The translations under genes and the position numbers were made by a program. The notes under the pieces are model-generated. The model was not told the DNA's origin and ran no database searches. It saw only the letters and a program-made list of their open reading frames with translations. This document shows, in pieces, positions 18,289-27,418 of a stretch of DNA of 64,000 nt; the stretch's first letter is position 1, and each line of letters begins with the position of its first letter. This DNA comes from Balneolaceae bacterium. GTDB lineage: Bacteria; Bacteroidota; Rhodothermia; Balneolales; Balneolaceae. Where the stretch lies: assembly GCA_034521495.1 (NCBI GenBank), contig JAXHMK010000010.1, positions 682,001 to 746,000 of the forward strand, written 5' to 3'.

Positions 18289-21200
18289 ATGATTAAACAG
18301 GTAACATCCGCAATTCAGCAAAATATGGGGATAAACTCCTCAAAAATAGCTGAACGATTACAACAGAAAAGTATCCTTGAATGGAAGGGGTTTACCGGGT
18401 CTTCAGCAAATTTCCTTCTTTCCGATCTTCAAACAGAAGAAAATACAGTTCTGTATATTGCAAAAGATTTTGAAAAAGCCGCATCCGTTGCGTCCGATTT
18501 TGAAGAGATGGGAGTCTCGAATATCTACCTGTTTCCACCCACCAGAAATAAGCCTTACGATGAGGAAAAAGTGGTGGATATGTCGATTATGGTTCAGCGT
18601 TCAGAAGTACTGGAAATGCTGAATGAAAAACCTTCATTAACGATCATTGCATCGGTCGATGCGATTACGGAGAAACTTGTTCCCGCAAATCAGTTTTACG
18701 AGTCGTCCATTCATCTTCAGAAAGGCGATGAATATCCGCCAAACGAACTTTCCGAAAAGCTTGCGGATCAGGGGTATCGAGCGACCCGGTTTGTGGATGC
18801 TCCCGGTGAATATGCAATCCGCGGGGGTATATTTGATGTATTTCCGTTTTCGGGTGAATATCCCGTTCGGCTTGAGTTTTTTGGTGATGAGATCGACTCA
18901 CTTCGAGAGTTTGATCCCGATTCCCAGCGTTCGATCTCTTTCCTGAATGAAACCCGGCTGGTTCCAAATGCATCTTCTTCTGAAACTGGTGAGAAAGACA
19001 GCCTGATGTCGTATCTGCCGGTAAATACATTTATTGCAGCAGAAGATTCTGACCTGATTCGTGAAGAGATCCAGGAACATTTTGAGAAGGCAACTGAAAT
19101 TTATGAGAGCATTGATCAAGAAACGCATTCAAAGCCATCATCTGAATATCTGACGGTTGATGAATGGGATCATACTGTCCAGAATTTTGGCATGATTCTG
19201 CTTGGATCATTTAATAAAAATATTCAGGCCGACGAAACGATCACGTTAAATGCGTCACCTCACCCTTCATTCAATGGAAGTTTCAAGCTGCTTCGGGAGT
19301 TTATAGCCGGGCAAACACAAAAACAAGTTCATACATACATTCTCACTGATCATGATAATCAGAAAGACCGGTTTGAAAATATTTTAGGTGAACCGGGAGA
19401 TGATTTTCAATACAGTGTACTTATTCAGAATCTCCAGGAAGGGTTTCTGCTTCCTGAGAATAAACTTGCCATTCTCACTGATCACCAGATTTTTAATCGG
19501 TATCACCGGCCTCGAATCAAACGAAAACGAGTACGCGGCGGTATCTCTTTTAAGGAGCTAAAAGACCTGAATATTGGCGATTATGTTGTCCACGTTGATT
19601 ACGGTATCGGTAAATTTGCGGGATTCAAAAAGATTAAAGTTCGCGGTGCCGTACAGGAAGCTGCCGTTCTGAGATACAAGGAAGATTCTATTCTTTATGT
19701 AAATGTTTCCAGCCTGCACAAGCTTCAGAAATATTCCGGTAAGGAAGGCAAAGTTCCCCGCATCACAAAACTTGGTTCTGGCGAATGGGCCCGCAAAAAG
19801 GCCAGTACGAAGAAGAAAGTAAAAGATATTGCGAAAGATCTGATTGAACTCTATGCCAAAAGAAAGGCACAAGATGCTTTTGAATTTTCTGCTGATAACG
19901 CCTGGCAAACCGAGATGGAGGCGCGTTTTGAATTCGAGGAAACACCCGATCAGATGGACGCTATCAATGCTGTAAAAAATGATATGGAATCTTCACAGCC
20001 GATGGATCGCCTGATCTGCGGCGACGTTGGATTTGGCAAAACAGAGGTTGCCATCCGCGCCGCTTTTAAAGCGGTAATGGATCAGAAACAGGTAGCCGTA
20101 CTGGTTCCCACAACTATTTTGGCCGATCAGCACTTCAAAACATTCAGCAAACGAATGGAGGAGTTTCCGGTTAACGTAGAAGTCATATCGAGATTCAGAA
20201 CCAGGGCCGAACAGAAGCAGATTATCAAAGATCTGAAAGAGGGTAAAACGGATATCCTGATCGGAACACATCGAATTGTATCGAAAGATGTGAAATTTAA
20301 GAATCTCGGGTTGATGGTGATTGACGAAGAGCAGCGGTTTGGTGTATCAGTAAAAGAAAAGTTAAAAGAGTTCAGGGCTACGGTTGATGTGCTGACTCTT
20401 ACAGCTACACCAATCCCAAGAACACTGCAGTTCTCCCTGATGGGGGCACGGGACCTGAGTATCATTAATACTCCTCCCCAAAACCGGCAGCCTGTATACA
20501 CCGAAATTCACAGTTTTGATGAGTCTTTGATTCGCGATGCCATTGGGCAGGAAGTTTCCCGTGGCGGCCAGATCTTTTTTATTCATAACCGAGTGAAAAA
20601 TATCGAAGAAGTAGCCGGGATGATTCGTGAACTTGTACCCGATATTCGCGTTCGATTTGCTCATGGGCAGATGTCAGGAAAAAAGCTCGAAAAGATTATA
20701 CAAGACTTTTATCTCAACAAATTCGATGTACTCGTTTCCACCAATATTGTTGAAAATGGAATTGATATTTCTAATGCAAATACCATGATTATCAACAATG
20801 CAAATAATTTTGGACTGTCTGAACTACACCAGTTAAGAGGACGTGTGGGGCGGTCTAACCGAAAAGCATATTGCTATTTAATTACACCTCCTGTGAATAC
20901 TCTCTCGCCGGAAGCTCGAAAACGCCTGACCGCACTCGAGGAATTTTCAGATTTGGGATCGGGCTTTAACATTGCCATGAGAGATCTCGATATTCGCGGC
21001 GCAGGTGATATTTTGGGGGCTGAGCAAAGTGGCTATATCTCGGATATTGGTTTTGAACTCTACACTAAAATCCTGGATGATGCAGTTCGCGAACTGAAAG
21101 AAACAGAATACAGTGCACTCTTCAAGAACGAAGAAAAACAAGTAGATTACCCTGATACTAAAGTGGAATTCGACCTTTCTGCCTATCTCAAAAACTCTTA

Positions 21201-21639
21201 TGTGCAAGACAGTGTCGAGCGGCTGAACCTCTACCGGAAGCTCTCTGAGGTTGAAAATCTTGAACAGATTGATGAGTGGAAAGATGAACTGGAGGATCGG
21301 TTTGGTGAGGTGCCCGACAGCGGTTTAAACCTGATGAAAGCTGCAAAAATTAAGTTACTTGCATCACGGTTATTTTTCAAAAAAGTAACTGTTCGGTCGG
21401 ACAGAATGTGGCTGCTCTGTCCTAAAAACAAAAGTAATCTCGGGGAACATTTTTACGATGAGGGACATTTCCAAAACACAATGAAAAAAATCCAAAGTCT
21501 TGAGTCCTACCCGTACCAGGTTGTTCAAAAGAATGATGCAGTTACATTTGTCATATCAAATATTGCTGATGTTGATGAGGCGATTGAATATCTGAAAACG
21601 CTTCGAAACACAAAAGTTGCTGAAACGGAACCGGCATGA
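18289..21639 (+). CDS. mfd: Transcription-repair coupling factor Mfd
   Basis: A 1116-residue DNA translocase that removes stalled RNA polymerase and recruits UvrA for nucleotide excision repair. Domains in order: a UvrB-like region with YAIRGGIFDVFPFSGEYPVR (~180), the CarD-like RNA-polymerase-interacting domain IGDYVVHVDYGIGKF (~427), the helicase with Walker A GDVGFGKTEVAIRAAF (~579), the DEEQRFG box (~679), TLTATPIPRTL (~703) and the TRCF domain at the C-terminus. Length is close to the E. coli protein (1148). Its stop overlaps the next gene by 4 bases. Confidence 0.97.
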   Translation: MIKQVTSAIQQNMGINSSKIAERLQQKSILEWKGFTGSSANFLLSDLQTEENTVLYIAKDFEKAASVASDFEEMGVSNIYLFPPTRNKPYDEEKVVDMSIMVQRSEVLEMLNEKPSLTIIASVDAITEKLVPANQFYESSIHLQKGDEYPPNELSEKLADQGYRATRFVDAPGEYAIRGGIFDVFPFSGEYPVRLEFFGDEIDSLREFDPDSQRSISFLNETRLVPNASSSETGEKDSLMSYLPVNTFIAAEDSDLIREEIQEHFEKATEIYESIDQETHSKPSSEYLTVDEWDHTVQNFGMILLGSFNKNIQADETITLNASPHPSFNGSFKLLREFIAGQTQKQVHTYILTDHDNQKDRFENILGEPGDDFQYSVLIQNLQEGFLLPENKLAILTDHQIFNRYHRPRIKRKRVRGGISFKELKDLNIGDYVVHVDYGIGKFAGFKKIKVRGAVQEAAVLRYKEDSILYVNVSSLHKLQKYSGKEGKVPRITKLGSGEWARKKASTKKKVKDIAKDLIELYAKRKAQDAFEFSADNAWQTEMEARFEFEETPDQMDAINAVKNDMESSQPMDRLICGDVGFGKTEVAIRAAFKAVMDQKQVAVLVPTTILADQHFKTFSKRMEEFPVNVEVISRFRTRAEQKQIIKDLKEGKTDILIGTHRIVSKDVKFKNLGLMVIDEEQRFGVSVKEKLKEFRATVDVLTLTATPIPRTLQFSLMGARDLSIINTPPQNRQPVYTEIHSFDESLIRDAIGQEVSRGGQIFFIHNRVKNIEEVAGMIRELVPDIRVRFAHGQMSGKKLEKIIQDFYLNKFDVLVSTNIVENGIDISNANTMIINNANNFGLSELHQLRGRVGRSNRKAYCYLITPPVNTLSPEARKRLTALEEFSDLGSGFNIAMRDLDIRGAGDILGAEQSGYISDIGFELYTKILDDAVRELKETEYSALFKNEEKQVDYPDTKVEFDLSAYLKNSYVQDSVERLNLYRKLSEVENLEQIDEWKDELEDRFGEVPDSGLNLMKAAKIKLLASRLFFKKVTVRSDRMWLLCPKNKSNLGEHFYDEGHFQNTMKKIQSLESYPYQVVQKNDAVTFVISNIADVDEAIEYLKTLRNTKVAETEPA

Positions 21640-22583
21640 ACGTGACTCTCAAAAAAGCTGCGGAATTAATCAATAAAGGAGAGACCGTTGCAATCCCTAC
21701 CGAAACTGTCTACGGGCTGGCTGCCGATGCGTTTAATGTAAACGCCATAAAAAAAATATTTGACCAAAAAGAGCGCCCTGCTGACAATCCCTTAATTGTT
21801 CACATCTCTGAGTTGGAACAGTTGAAAAATCTCGTTATTGAAATTCCGGATGACCTGCAGAAACTGGCCGATCATTTTTGGCCGGGACCCATAAGCATGG
21901 TTCTGAAAAAGAAAAACAGCGTTCCCGATATCGTTACCGGCGGCTTAGATACAGTAGCTGTGCGTATGCCGGATCATTCATTGACACTCTCTCTCATCAA
22001 ACAAACCGGCCCGTTAACGGCTCCGAGTGCTAATAAATCAGGCAGACCCAGTCCAACAAACCCCAAACATATCGTTGAGGATTTTGGGCCGGACCTGCCT
22101 ATTCTTGATGGTGGCTCATCCAAACTGGGGCTGGAATCCACTGTACTTGATTTAAGCAGTGATTCAATAACGATTTTGCGTCCCGGATTTATCGATGCAA
22201 AAATGATTGAAAAGGTGCTTGGAAAAAAAGTAAATATGTTAGATGCGACTGATAAAACTTCAGGTAAGAAAAGTCCCGGTACCCGATTCACGCATTATAA
22301 ACCCAGGGCATCGGTGCGTTGGTTAGATCATCCCATTTCAGAAATCAATAATTCAGAGAGTTATATTCTTCTCCATTCTAACGAGATTGAATCATCCAAT
22401 CTTAATAATATTTACTCGTACAATAAGGATTATTCATCCCTTGCCCGAGATCTATATGATCATTTTCGAACGGCCGATCATCTTGGTTGTAAAACGATCT
22501 TTATTGAACCGTTTGAAGAAGATAAAATTCACCATATAATCCCCGCTCTCAAAGACAGGATTGAACGGGCTGTAAGCTCCTGA
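21636..22583 (+). CDS. tsaC: L-threonylcarbamoyladenylate synthase (Sua5 type)
   Basis: A 315-residue Sua5/YrdC protein that makes threonylcarbamoyl-AMP for the t6A37 modification of ANN-decoding tRNAs. The YrdC domain (~1-195) has IPTETVYGLAADAF (~20-33), KERPADNPLIVHI (~45-57) and SANKSGRPSPTNPKHIVED (~130-148). The linker PGTRFTHYKPRA (~210-221) leads into the Sua5 C-terminal domain, so this is the long form rather than short TsaC. It overlaps mfd by 4 bases and converges on the CrtC-like gene. Confidence 0.95.
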   Translation: MNVTLKKAAELINKGETVAIPTETVYGLAADAFNVNAIKKIFDQKERPADNPLIVHISELEQLKNLVIEIPDDLQKLADHFWPGPISMVLKKKNSVPDIVTGGLDTVAVRMPDHSLTLSLIKQTGPLTAPSANKSGRPSPTNPKHIVEDFGPDLPILDGGSSKLGLESTVLDLSSDSITILRPGFIDAKMIEKVLGKKVNMLDATDKTSGKKSPGTRFTHYKPRASVRWLDHPISEINNSESYILLHSNEIESSNLNNIYSYNKDYSSLARDLYDHFRTADHLGCKTIFIEPFEEDKIHHIIPALKDRIERAVSS

Positions 22584-22602
22584 ACATCTGCTGAAGTTAA
22601 TT

Positions 22603-23664
22603 TTACCATGTCCAGCGATACAAAACCGGACTTTTCTGTACCCAGTGTTGCTCATCCGGATATGCAATTCTCATATTGACTATCGGCCAGTACTTCTTGT
22701 CATAAATTCTTTCCGGTTTAATATATTCTGATATTCCCCTGGATTCTTGAACACCTTCAGTAGATTTCATCAGCAATCGTCCGCCAAATCGTTGATAGAA
22801 AGGACCACTGTCCAGTGTTTCATCTAATTGAACATAGAGTTCAGAACCCTTCGATTGAGCCTGAATGACACGTGCAGTCCTGAGTCCAAAAATGGATAAA
22901 CCGTGATTCGACATCCGAACATCATTACATCGTACGATCTCCCCTCTTTTATCAATCAGCCATGCCTTTTTCTCCCATTTATCTTTTTTATTCATCAAAT
23001 AATAGACAAAGGTTGAGTTTTCCAGATGATAACGCCCCCAATACCACTCCTTAAAACTCTCTTTCATTGGCTCAAAACCTACATTATGATCATGATATCC
23101 GAGCCCCTTAAACTCGATATCTTCTTTATAATAACCGGAAAGATGAATATCTCCTTTTACATAGCTTGATGGCATCACAAGATTCCACTCATGATTTTCG
23201 CTATGCTTCTCGGATGAAGGGTAGAATGGTTGAGACTCCTGATCGGCACTAAAAATCAAATTTGCCTTGATTGAATCACCATTTGAAAGAGTTTGATTTA
23301 GATGAATATAATATTCAAGCCGAGTCTGATTCTTACTACTTTCAAACTGATTTTTTCCAACATTCCCTTTCGGCAGTTCACTGGAAAATTTCGCTGCTTG
23401 AAAATTTGTCTCTGTGAATGAATAGTAGATTGGCTTATCATCTTTATAAACTGAGATACTTATTGCCGGATATTGTTCAGCTACTACTGAAGAATCATTT
23501 TCCTGAGCGAGTATATATCTTCGCGAAAATGGATTGCCTTCATAAAATATGATTACAAATTTATACCCGTCTGATGATTGGGCATCAAAATACCACCATT
23601 CATAACTACCAGGTACCTTTTTTTCTGTTTTCGTATCCTTTGAGTAATTCGATATTATATTCAT
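22603..23664 (-). CDS. CrtC-like carotenoid 1,2-hydratase family protein
   Basis: A 353-residue protein with the family start GSYEWWYFDAQSSDGYKFVI (~residues 19-38), the strongly conserved GLGYHDHNVGFEPM (~190) and EWYWGRYHLENSTFVYYL (~207-224). These match hydroxyneurosporene synthase/CrtC, which adds water to the C1,2 double bond of acyclic carotenoid ends. No signal peptide is seen. The divergent neighbour is a membrane family 2 glycosyltransferase, and together they could hydroxylate and glycosylate a carotenoid. That the substrate is a carotenoid is inferred from family and context. Confidence 0.75.
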   Translation of the reverse strand: MNIISNYSKDTKTEKKVPGSYEWWYFDAQSSDGYKFVIIFYEGNPFSRRYILAQENDSSVVAEQYPAISISVYKDDKPIYYSFTETNFQAAKFSSELPKGNVGKNQFESSKNQTRLEYYIHLNQTLSNGDSIKANLIFSADQESQPFYPSSEKHSENHEWNLVMPSSYVKGDIHLSGYYKEDIEFKGLGYHDHNVGFEPMKESFKEWYWGRYHLENSTFVYYLMNKKDKWEKKAWLIDKRGEIVRCNDVRMSNHGLSIFGLRTARVIQAQSKGSELYVQLDETLDSGPFYQRFGGRLLMKSTEGVQESRGISEYIKPERIYDKKYWPIVNMRIAYPDEQHWVQKSPVLYRWTW

Positions 23665-23732
23665 AGCAAAAAAAGAATGGTAAATGTACCGGTTTCGTTC
23701 TGTACCGTATATGATATTTTAACTACTATACC

Positions 23733-24905
23733 ATGGCATTACAAATAATAACCTGGCTTCTCTTTTTCGCTTTATTTTATCTGCTTGTTACTTCATTGAT
23801 TTTTATTCGAAATCGGTTTGAACTGACGCCACTCTCAGCATCTCCAGCATCCGGCGATAAATCTAAGGTTTCTGTCTGTATTCCCGCCAGAAATGAAGAG
23901 GAAACCGTTGGGAACTTACTCTCATCTCTCGAAAATCAAACATGGTTAAATTATGATGTACATGTTTTGGATGATCAATCCACAGACCGGACGTTCGAAA
24001 TTGCTGACTCTTATCAAAAAAAGTATCCTGATAGATTTTTCGTCCGCCGCGGTAAAGAGAAACCCGATGATTGGCTGGGTAAACCCTGGGCTTGTCATCA
24101 GTTGGCAAAAAAGTCAGACGGAGAGCTTCTTGTATTCCTCGATGCCGACACTGAGGTAGAACCACATTTCCTGGAACATACAGTGTATTCAATGAATCAC
24201 TACAGATTGGATATGCTCACAGTGTGGCCCCGTCAAAAACTGGTTACATTTTGGGAACAGACCGTAATACCAGTCATATTTTATACACTGTTTACCCTTC
24301 TTCCCTCTATTTATGTATACCGAAACCCGCGCTGGATGCCAAAAAAGCTTAGAAAAAAAATGGCACCTAAATTTGCAGCCGCTTGCGGACAATGTCTTGC
24401 CTTCAGGCGTAATATTTATGAAAAAATAGGCGGTCATAAATCTGTAAAAACAGAAGTCGTTGAAGATGTTGAACTCGCAAAAATCATCAAGAAGAATGGG
24501 TACACCTTACGTATGTTCAACGGTATCGGCTCCATCGCCTGCCGGATGTACCACAACGGAAAGGAAATTTTTGAAGGACTGAGAAAAAACTTTCTATTGG
24601 GATTCAATAACAACATTCCCTTATTCATTGCATCAGGTCTTCTGCATTTGATAGTTTTTGTACTCCCCTTTGTTACATTTTTCATATCGTTCTTTATTTT
24701 CGATCCGGCTGTTTTTTTCCTCTCTGTAGCATGTATCTCTGTTATTCTTTTAGAAAGATTAACCCTTTCACTTTGGTATCAAATAAATCCATTATTTGCA
24801 TTTACACACCCATTGGCTGTTTTTTGGTTTCAAGTGTTGGCAATTGTAAAAATCAGGGATTATTATAGTGGCAGAACAACTTCCTGGAAAGGACGAGAGG
24901 TATAA
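23733..24905 (+). CDS. Membrane-bound family 2 glycosyltransferase (CrtQ/CruC-like)
   Basis: A 390-residue protein with an N-terminal helix (~5-24), a GT-A domain and three or four C-terminal helices. Motifs are SVCIPARNEEETVGNLLSS (~47), the nucleotide-binding DDQSTD (~78), LVFLDADTEVE (~132, DxD), a QCLAFRR acceptor block (~216) and the catalytic VEDVELAK (~245). This layout resembles glycosyltransferases acting on carotenoids such as CrtQ/CruC. It is divergent from the CrtC-like gene with a ~68-base shared upstream region, supporting a joint carotenoid-tailoring role; other lipid acceptors are possible. Confidence 0.75.
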   Translation: MALQIITWLLFFALFYLLVTSLIFIRNRFELTPLSASPASGDKSKVSVCIPARNEEETVGNLLSSLENQTWLNYDVHVLDDQSTDRTFEIADSYQKKYPDRFFVRRGKEKPDDWLGKPWACHQLAKKSDGELLVFLDADTEVEPHFLEHTVYSMNHYRLDMLTVWPRQKLVTFWEQTVIPVIFYTLFTLLPSIYVYRNPRWMPKKLRKKMAPKFAAACGQCLAFRRNIYEKIGGHKSVKTEVVEDVELAKIIKKNGYTLRMFNGIGSIACRMYHNGKEIFEGLRKNFLLGFNNNIPLFIASGLLHLIVFVLPFVTFFISFFIFDPAVFFLSVACISVILLERLTLSLWYQINPLFAFTHPLAVFWFQVLAIVKIRDYYSGRTTSWKGREV

Positions 24906-24961
24906 AATCAATCTTATCAAAGTTGTTTATTTTTATTAATTAAGGTTGCATATTAAAGTAG

Positions 24962-25885
24962 ATGGAGGAGCTGATCAGGAAATATCTTAAGTATTTGAAA
25001 ATAGAACGCAATTCTTCCAATCACACCATCACCTCGTACCAAAATGATCTCAATCAGCTCCTTGATTTTGCATCCCGTGACCTAAGCAAAGAAGCTGATA
25101 AACTGGATATATCGGAGATTGACAGGTTGATCATCAGGCTTTGGCTGGGAGAGCTTACGGAAAAAGGGATGGCCAGAAATACCATTGCAAGAAAGGTAGC
25201 TGCCGTTCGTTCTTTTTTTAAATACTGCTATAAAAGAGGCTATATTTCAAAAAATCCTGCGCACTTATTGATCATCCCAAAAAAAGAACAGCGGTTGCCT
25301 ACAACCATCCAGGCCAGCGAAATTAATGAAATGATGGAACTTGCCAATGAGAAAGATCCAGCCACAATCCAGGAACGAGCCATTCTGGAACTCTTTTATT
25401 CAACCGGGATACGATTAAGTGAACTTACGAATTTGAATGTGAAGGATATACAAGTGCATCAAAAACAATTAACCGTTTTTGGCAAGGGGAGCAAACAGCG
25501 TATTGTACCTCTTGGGAAAAAAGCATTAGATGCTATTGAAAATCATTTGGAACAAAGAGGACTACTTTTTACTTCTGATACTACAAACGAAGACAAGAAA
25601 GCACTTTTCTTGTCTGTTGGCGGCAAAAGAATATATCCGCGAATGGTTCAGAGAATCATCAAAAAATATTTATTAAAAGTTAGTGAAGTGACTCAAAAAA
25701 GTCCGCATACGCTTCGCCACAGTTTTGCAACTCATATGCTGGATGCCGGAGCAAACATACGTTTAATTAAAGAGTTTCTTGGGCATGCAAATCTTGCATC
25801 AACCCAAATATATACACATACAAGTGTAGAACGATTACAAAAAATCTACAGTCAAGCCCATCCAAGGGCAGAAAACAAATCCTAA
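24962..25885 (+). CDS. xerC: Tyrosine recombinase XerC/XerD
   Basis: A 307-residue site-specific recombinase. The N-terminal SAM-like core-binding domain spans ~1-95 and the catalytic domain ~110-300. The catalytic set is complete: Arg in STGIRLSELTNL (~150), HTLRHSFATHML (~248), GHANLASTQIYTH with the second His (~275) and the nucleophile Tyr (~284). Length and the absence of extra domains fit chromosome-dimer-resolving XerC/XerD rather than an integrase. The choice between C and D is not firm. Its stop codon overlaps the ribosome-binding site of the HPF gene 12 bases downstream. Confidence 0.9.
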   Translation: MEELIRKYLKYLKIERNSSNHTITSYQNDLNQLLDFASRDLSKEADKLDISEIDRLIIRLWLGELTEKGMARNTIARKVAAVRSFFKYCYKRGYISKNPAHLLIIPKKEQRLPTTIQASEINEMMELANEKDPATIQERAILELFYSTGIRLSELTNLNVKDIQVHQKQLTVFGKGSKQRIVPLGKKALDAIENHLEQRGLLFTSDTTNEDKKALFLSVGGKRIYPRMVQRIIKKYLLKVSEVTQKSPHTLRHSFATHMLDAGANIRLIKEFLGHANLASTQIYTHTSVERLQKIYSQAHPRAENKS

Positions 25886-25892
25886 AGGAGGT
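25884..25892 (+). promoter_or_regulatory. Strong Shine-Dalgarno sequence for the HPF gene
   Basis: AAAGGAGGT ends 4 bases before the ATG at 25897 and overlaps the xerC stop codon. It is near-perfect to the 16S anti-SD and stands out in a genome where most starts have no SD, pointing to high or coupled translation. Confidence 0.85.
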
Positions 25893-25896
25893 AACT

Positions 25897-26196
25897 ATGA
25901 AAACTACATTCACAGCAAGACACTTTCAGAGCAGTCCGGATTTAAAGGAATTTTGCTTGAGCGCAGTAGAAAAACTCGATCAGTTTTTCGATAAAATAAT
26001 TATGTGCGATATTATCCTGAAACCCGGCCATGATGATGACAATCCCTCAATTGCTGAATTGAATGTAAAAGTACCCGGAACACTTATTAATTTATCTGAA
26101 GAAGCACCCAGCTACGAACAAGCGATGGGTGCCGCCGTGGATAATGCAGTAAGACAATTAAGAAAATACAAAACCAAACATTACGAACATCAATAA
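25897..26196 (+). CDS. hpf: Ribosome hibernation promoting factor, short form (HPF/RaiA)
   Basis: A 99-residue protein of the S30AE/HPF fold, which binds the 30S decoding centre and keeps ribosomes inactive in stationary phase. It shows the beta-alpha-beta pattern MKTTFTARHFQSSPDLKEF, a conserved ELNVKVPGTLINLSEE strand pair (~54-69) and the basic helix AVRQLRKYKTKH (~85-96). It lacks the C-terminal dimerisation domain of long HPF. It is preceded by a strong SD and followed by a long terminator hairpin, then hprK. Confidence 0.88.
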   Translation: MKTTFTARHFQSSPDLKEFCLSAVEKLDQFFDKIIMCDIILKPGHDDDNPSIAELNVKVPGTLINLSEEAPSYEQAMGAAVDNAVRQLRKYKTKHYEHQ

Positions 26197-26214
26197 GATA
26201 TTGATCTTTGAATG

Positions 26215-26268
26215 ACCGCACGCTCAGGTAGCTACTATAGAAGTGGCACTTGACGTGCGGTTTTTAAT
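26215..26268 (+). terminator. Extended hairpin terminator after hpf
   Basis: Three stacked stems pair in register: ACCGCACG with CGTGCGGT, TCAGGT with ACTTGA (one G-T), and GCTAC with GTGGC (one T-G), separated by single-base bulges, with a 7-base loop and a T run after 26260. It separates xerC-hpf from hprK. Confidence 0.88.
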
Positions 26269-26303
26269 TATTAAATAATGACTTTGAACCGGAAATAGAG
26301 CCA

Positions 26304-27332
26304 ATGTCTTTATACAACCAGGAAGCCATACCCATTCGTGAAGATATCCAGGTATCCTACCTGGTAGAGAAACTAAGAGAACGAATTCAGATTGATATAG
26401 AAGCCTGTGCTGGTGACTCTTATTCCGAAAAAAAATTAGTAAAAGAGGCTGATTTACATCGTCCGGGCTTGGCTCTTGCCGGTTATACAGATCTTTTTAC
26501 CTACCAACGAATCCAGATTATTGGAAATACTGAATGTAATTTCCTTAGAAATTTAACCGATACTGAACGATCCAAATCGTTCAATAAATTAATTTCATTC
26601 GACCTGCCTGTCATTTTCATTACAAGTGGAAATGAACTTAATAAAGAACTTCTTAAAATGGCGGAAGACAAAAAAATACCTGTTTACAGTACAGAGTTGG
26701 AAACCACCAAATTTATGTACTTGCTCCGTGATTTCCTGGAAGACTATTTTGCTGTTCAAACCATGCTACACGGTACCATGGTGGATGTTTACGGAATTGG
26801 AATCCTGATTAGTGGAAAATCCGGTTTAGGGAAAAGTGAAGTGGCATTGGATCTGGTTGAACGTGGCCATCGCCTGGTTTCGGATGATGTTGTAATGCTT
26901 ACCAAAAAAAGAAATGTATTGCTTGCTTCCGCCACCGAAATGAATAAGCATTTTATGGAAATTCGCGGGCTGGGCATTATTGATGTTATGAGCATGTTTG
27001 GAATACGCTCTATTCGGTACCAGAAGCGGCTTGAAGTGATTTTAGAACTTTCCCTGTGGGAAGATACAGAAAACCTGAACCGAACAGGGCTTGATCATGA
27101 TACGGTTGAAATATTAGGAACGGAAATTCCACTCATCCATCTACCAATTACTCCGGGAAAAAATATAACCGTTATAGCCGAAGTAATTGCTATGAACTAT
27201 CTTCTAAAACATTACGGTTATGATGCAGCAGAAGAATTTCAGAAAAAAATAAAAAAACACATAGCTGATAAAAACAACAGGCACGATATGCCAAGACGTG
27301 CTGTTGAATATTTTGAAGGCGATTTTGAGTAG
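26304..27332 (+). CDS. hprK: HPr kinase/phosphorylase HprK
   Basis: A 342-residue bifunctional enzyme that phosphorylates and dephosphorylates a serine of HPr or a similar phosphocarrier. The N-terminal domain is followed by the P-loop SGKSGLGKSEVALDLVERGH (~170-189), the second acidic block VSDDVVML and the HprK signature EIRGLGIIDVMSMFGI (~218-233). C-terminal helices carry KNNRHDMPRR. Length is slightly above the usual ~310. No PTS gene is in the window, so its target cannot be deduced. It is next to hpf, a neighbourhood seen in other phyla near rpoN/hpf. Confidence 0.93.
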   Translation: MSLYNQEAIPIREDIQVSYLVEKLRERIQIDIEACAGDSYSEKKLVKEADLHRPGLALAGYTDLFTYQRIQIIGNTECNFLRNLTDTERSKSFNKLISFDLPVIFITSGNELNKELLKMAEDKKIPVYSTELETTKFMYLLRDFLEDYFAVQTMLHGTMVDVYGIGILISGKSGLGKSEVALDLVERGHRLVSDDVVMLTKKRNVLLASATEMNKHFMEIRGLGIIDVMSMFGIRSIRYQKRLEVILELSLWEDTENLNRTGLDHDTVEILGTEIPLIHLPITPGKNITVIAEVIAMNYLLKHYGYDAAEEFQKKIKKHIADKNNRHDMPRRAVEYFEGDFE

Positions 27333-27418
27333 TATATTGGATAATACTCATTTTTATTTTACGGCCTAAAAGGCTAACTTTTAAAATCTAACTGGATCTC
27401 TTTGTTTTTATTTTTTCT

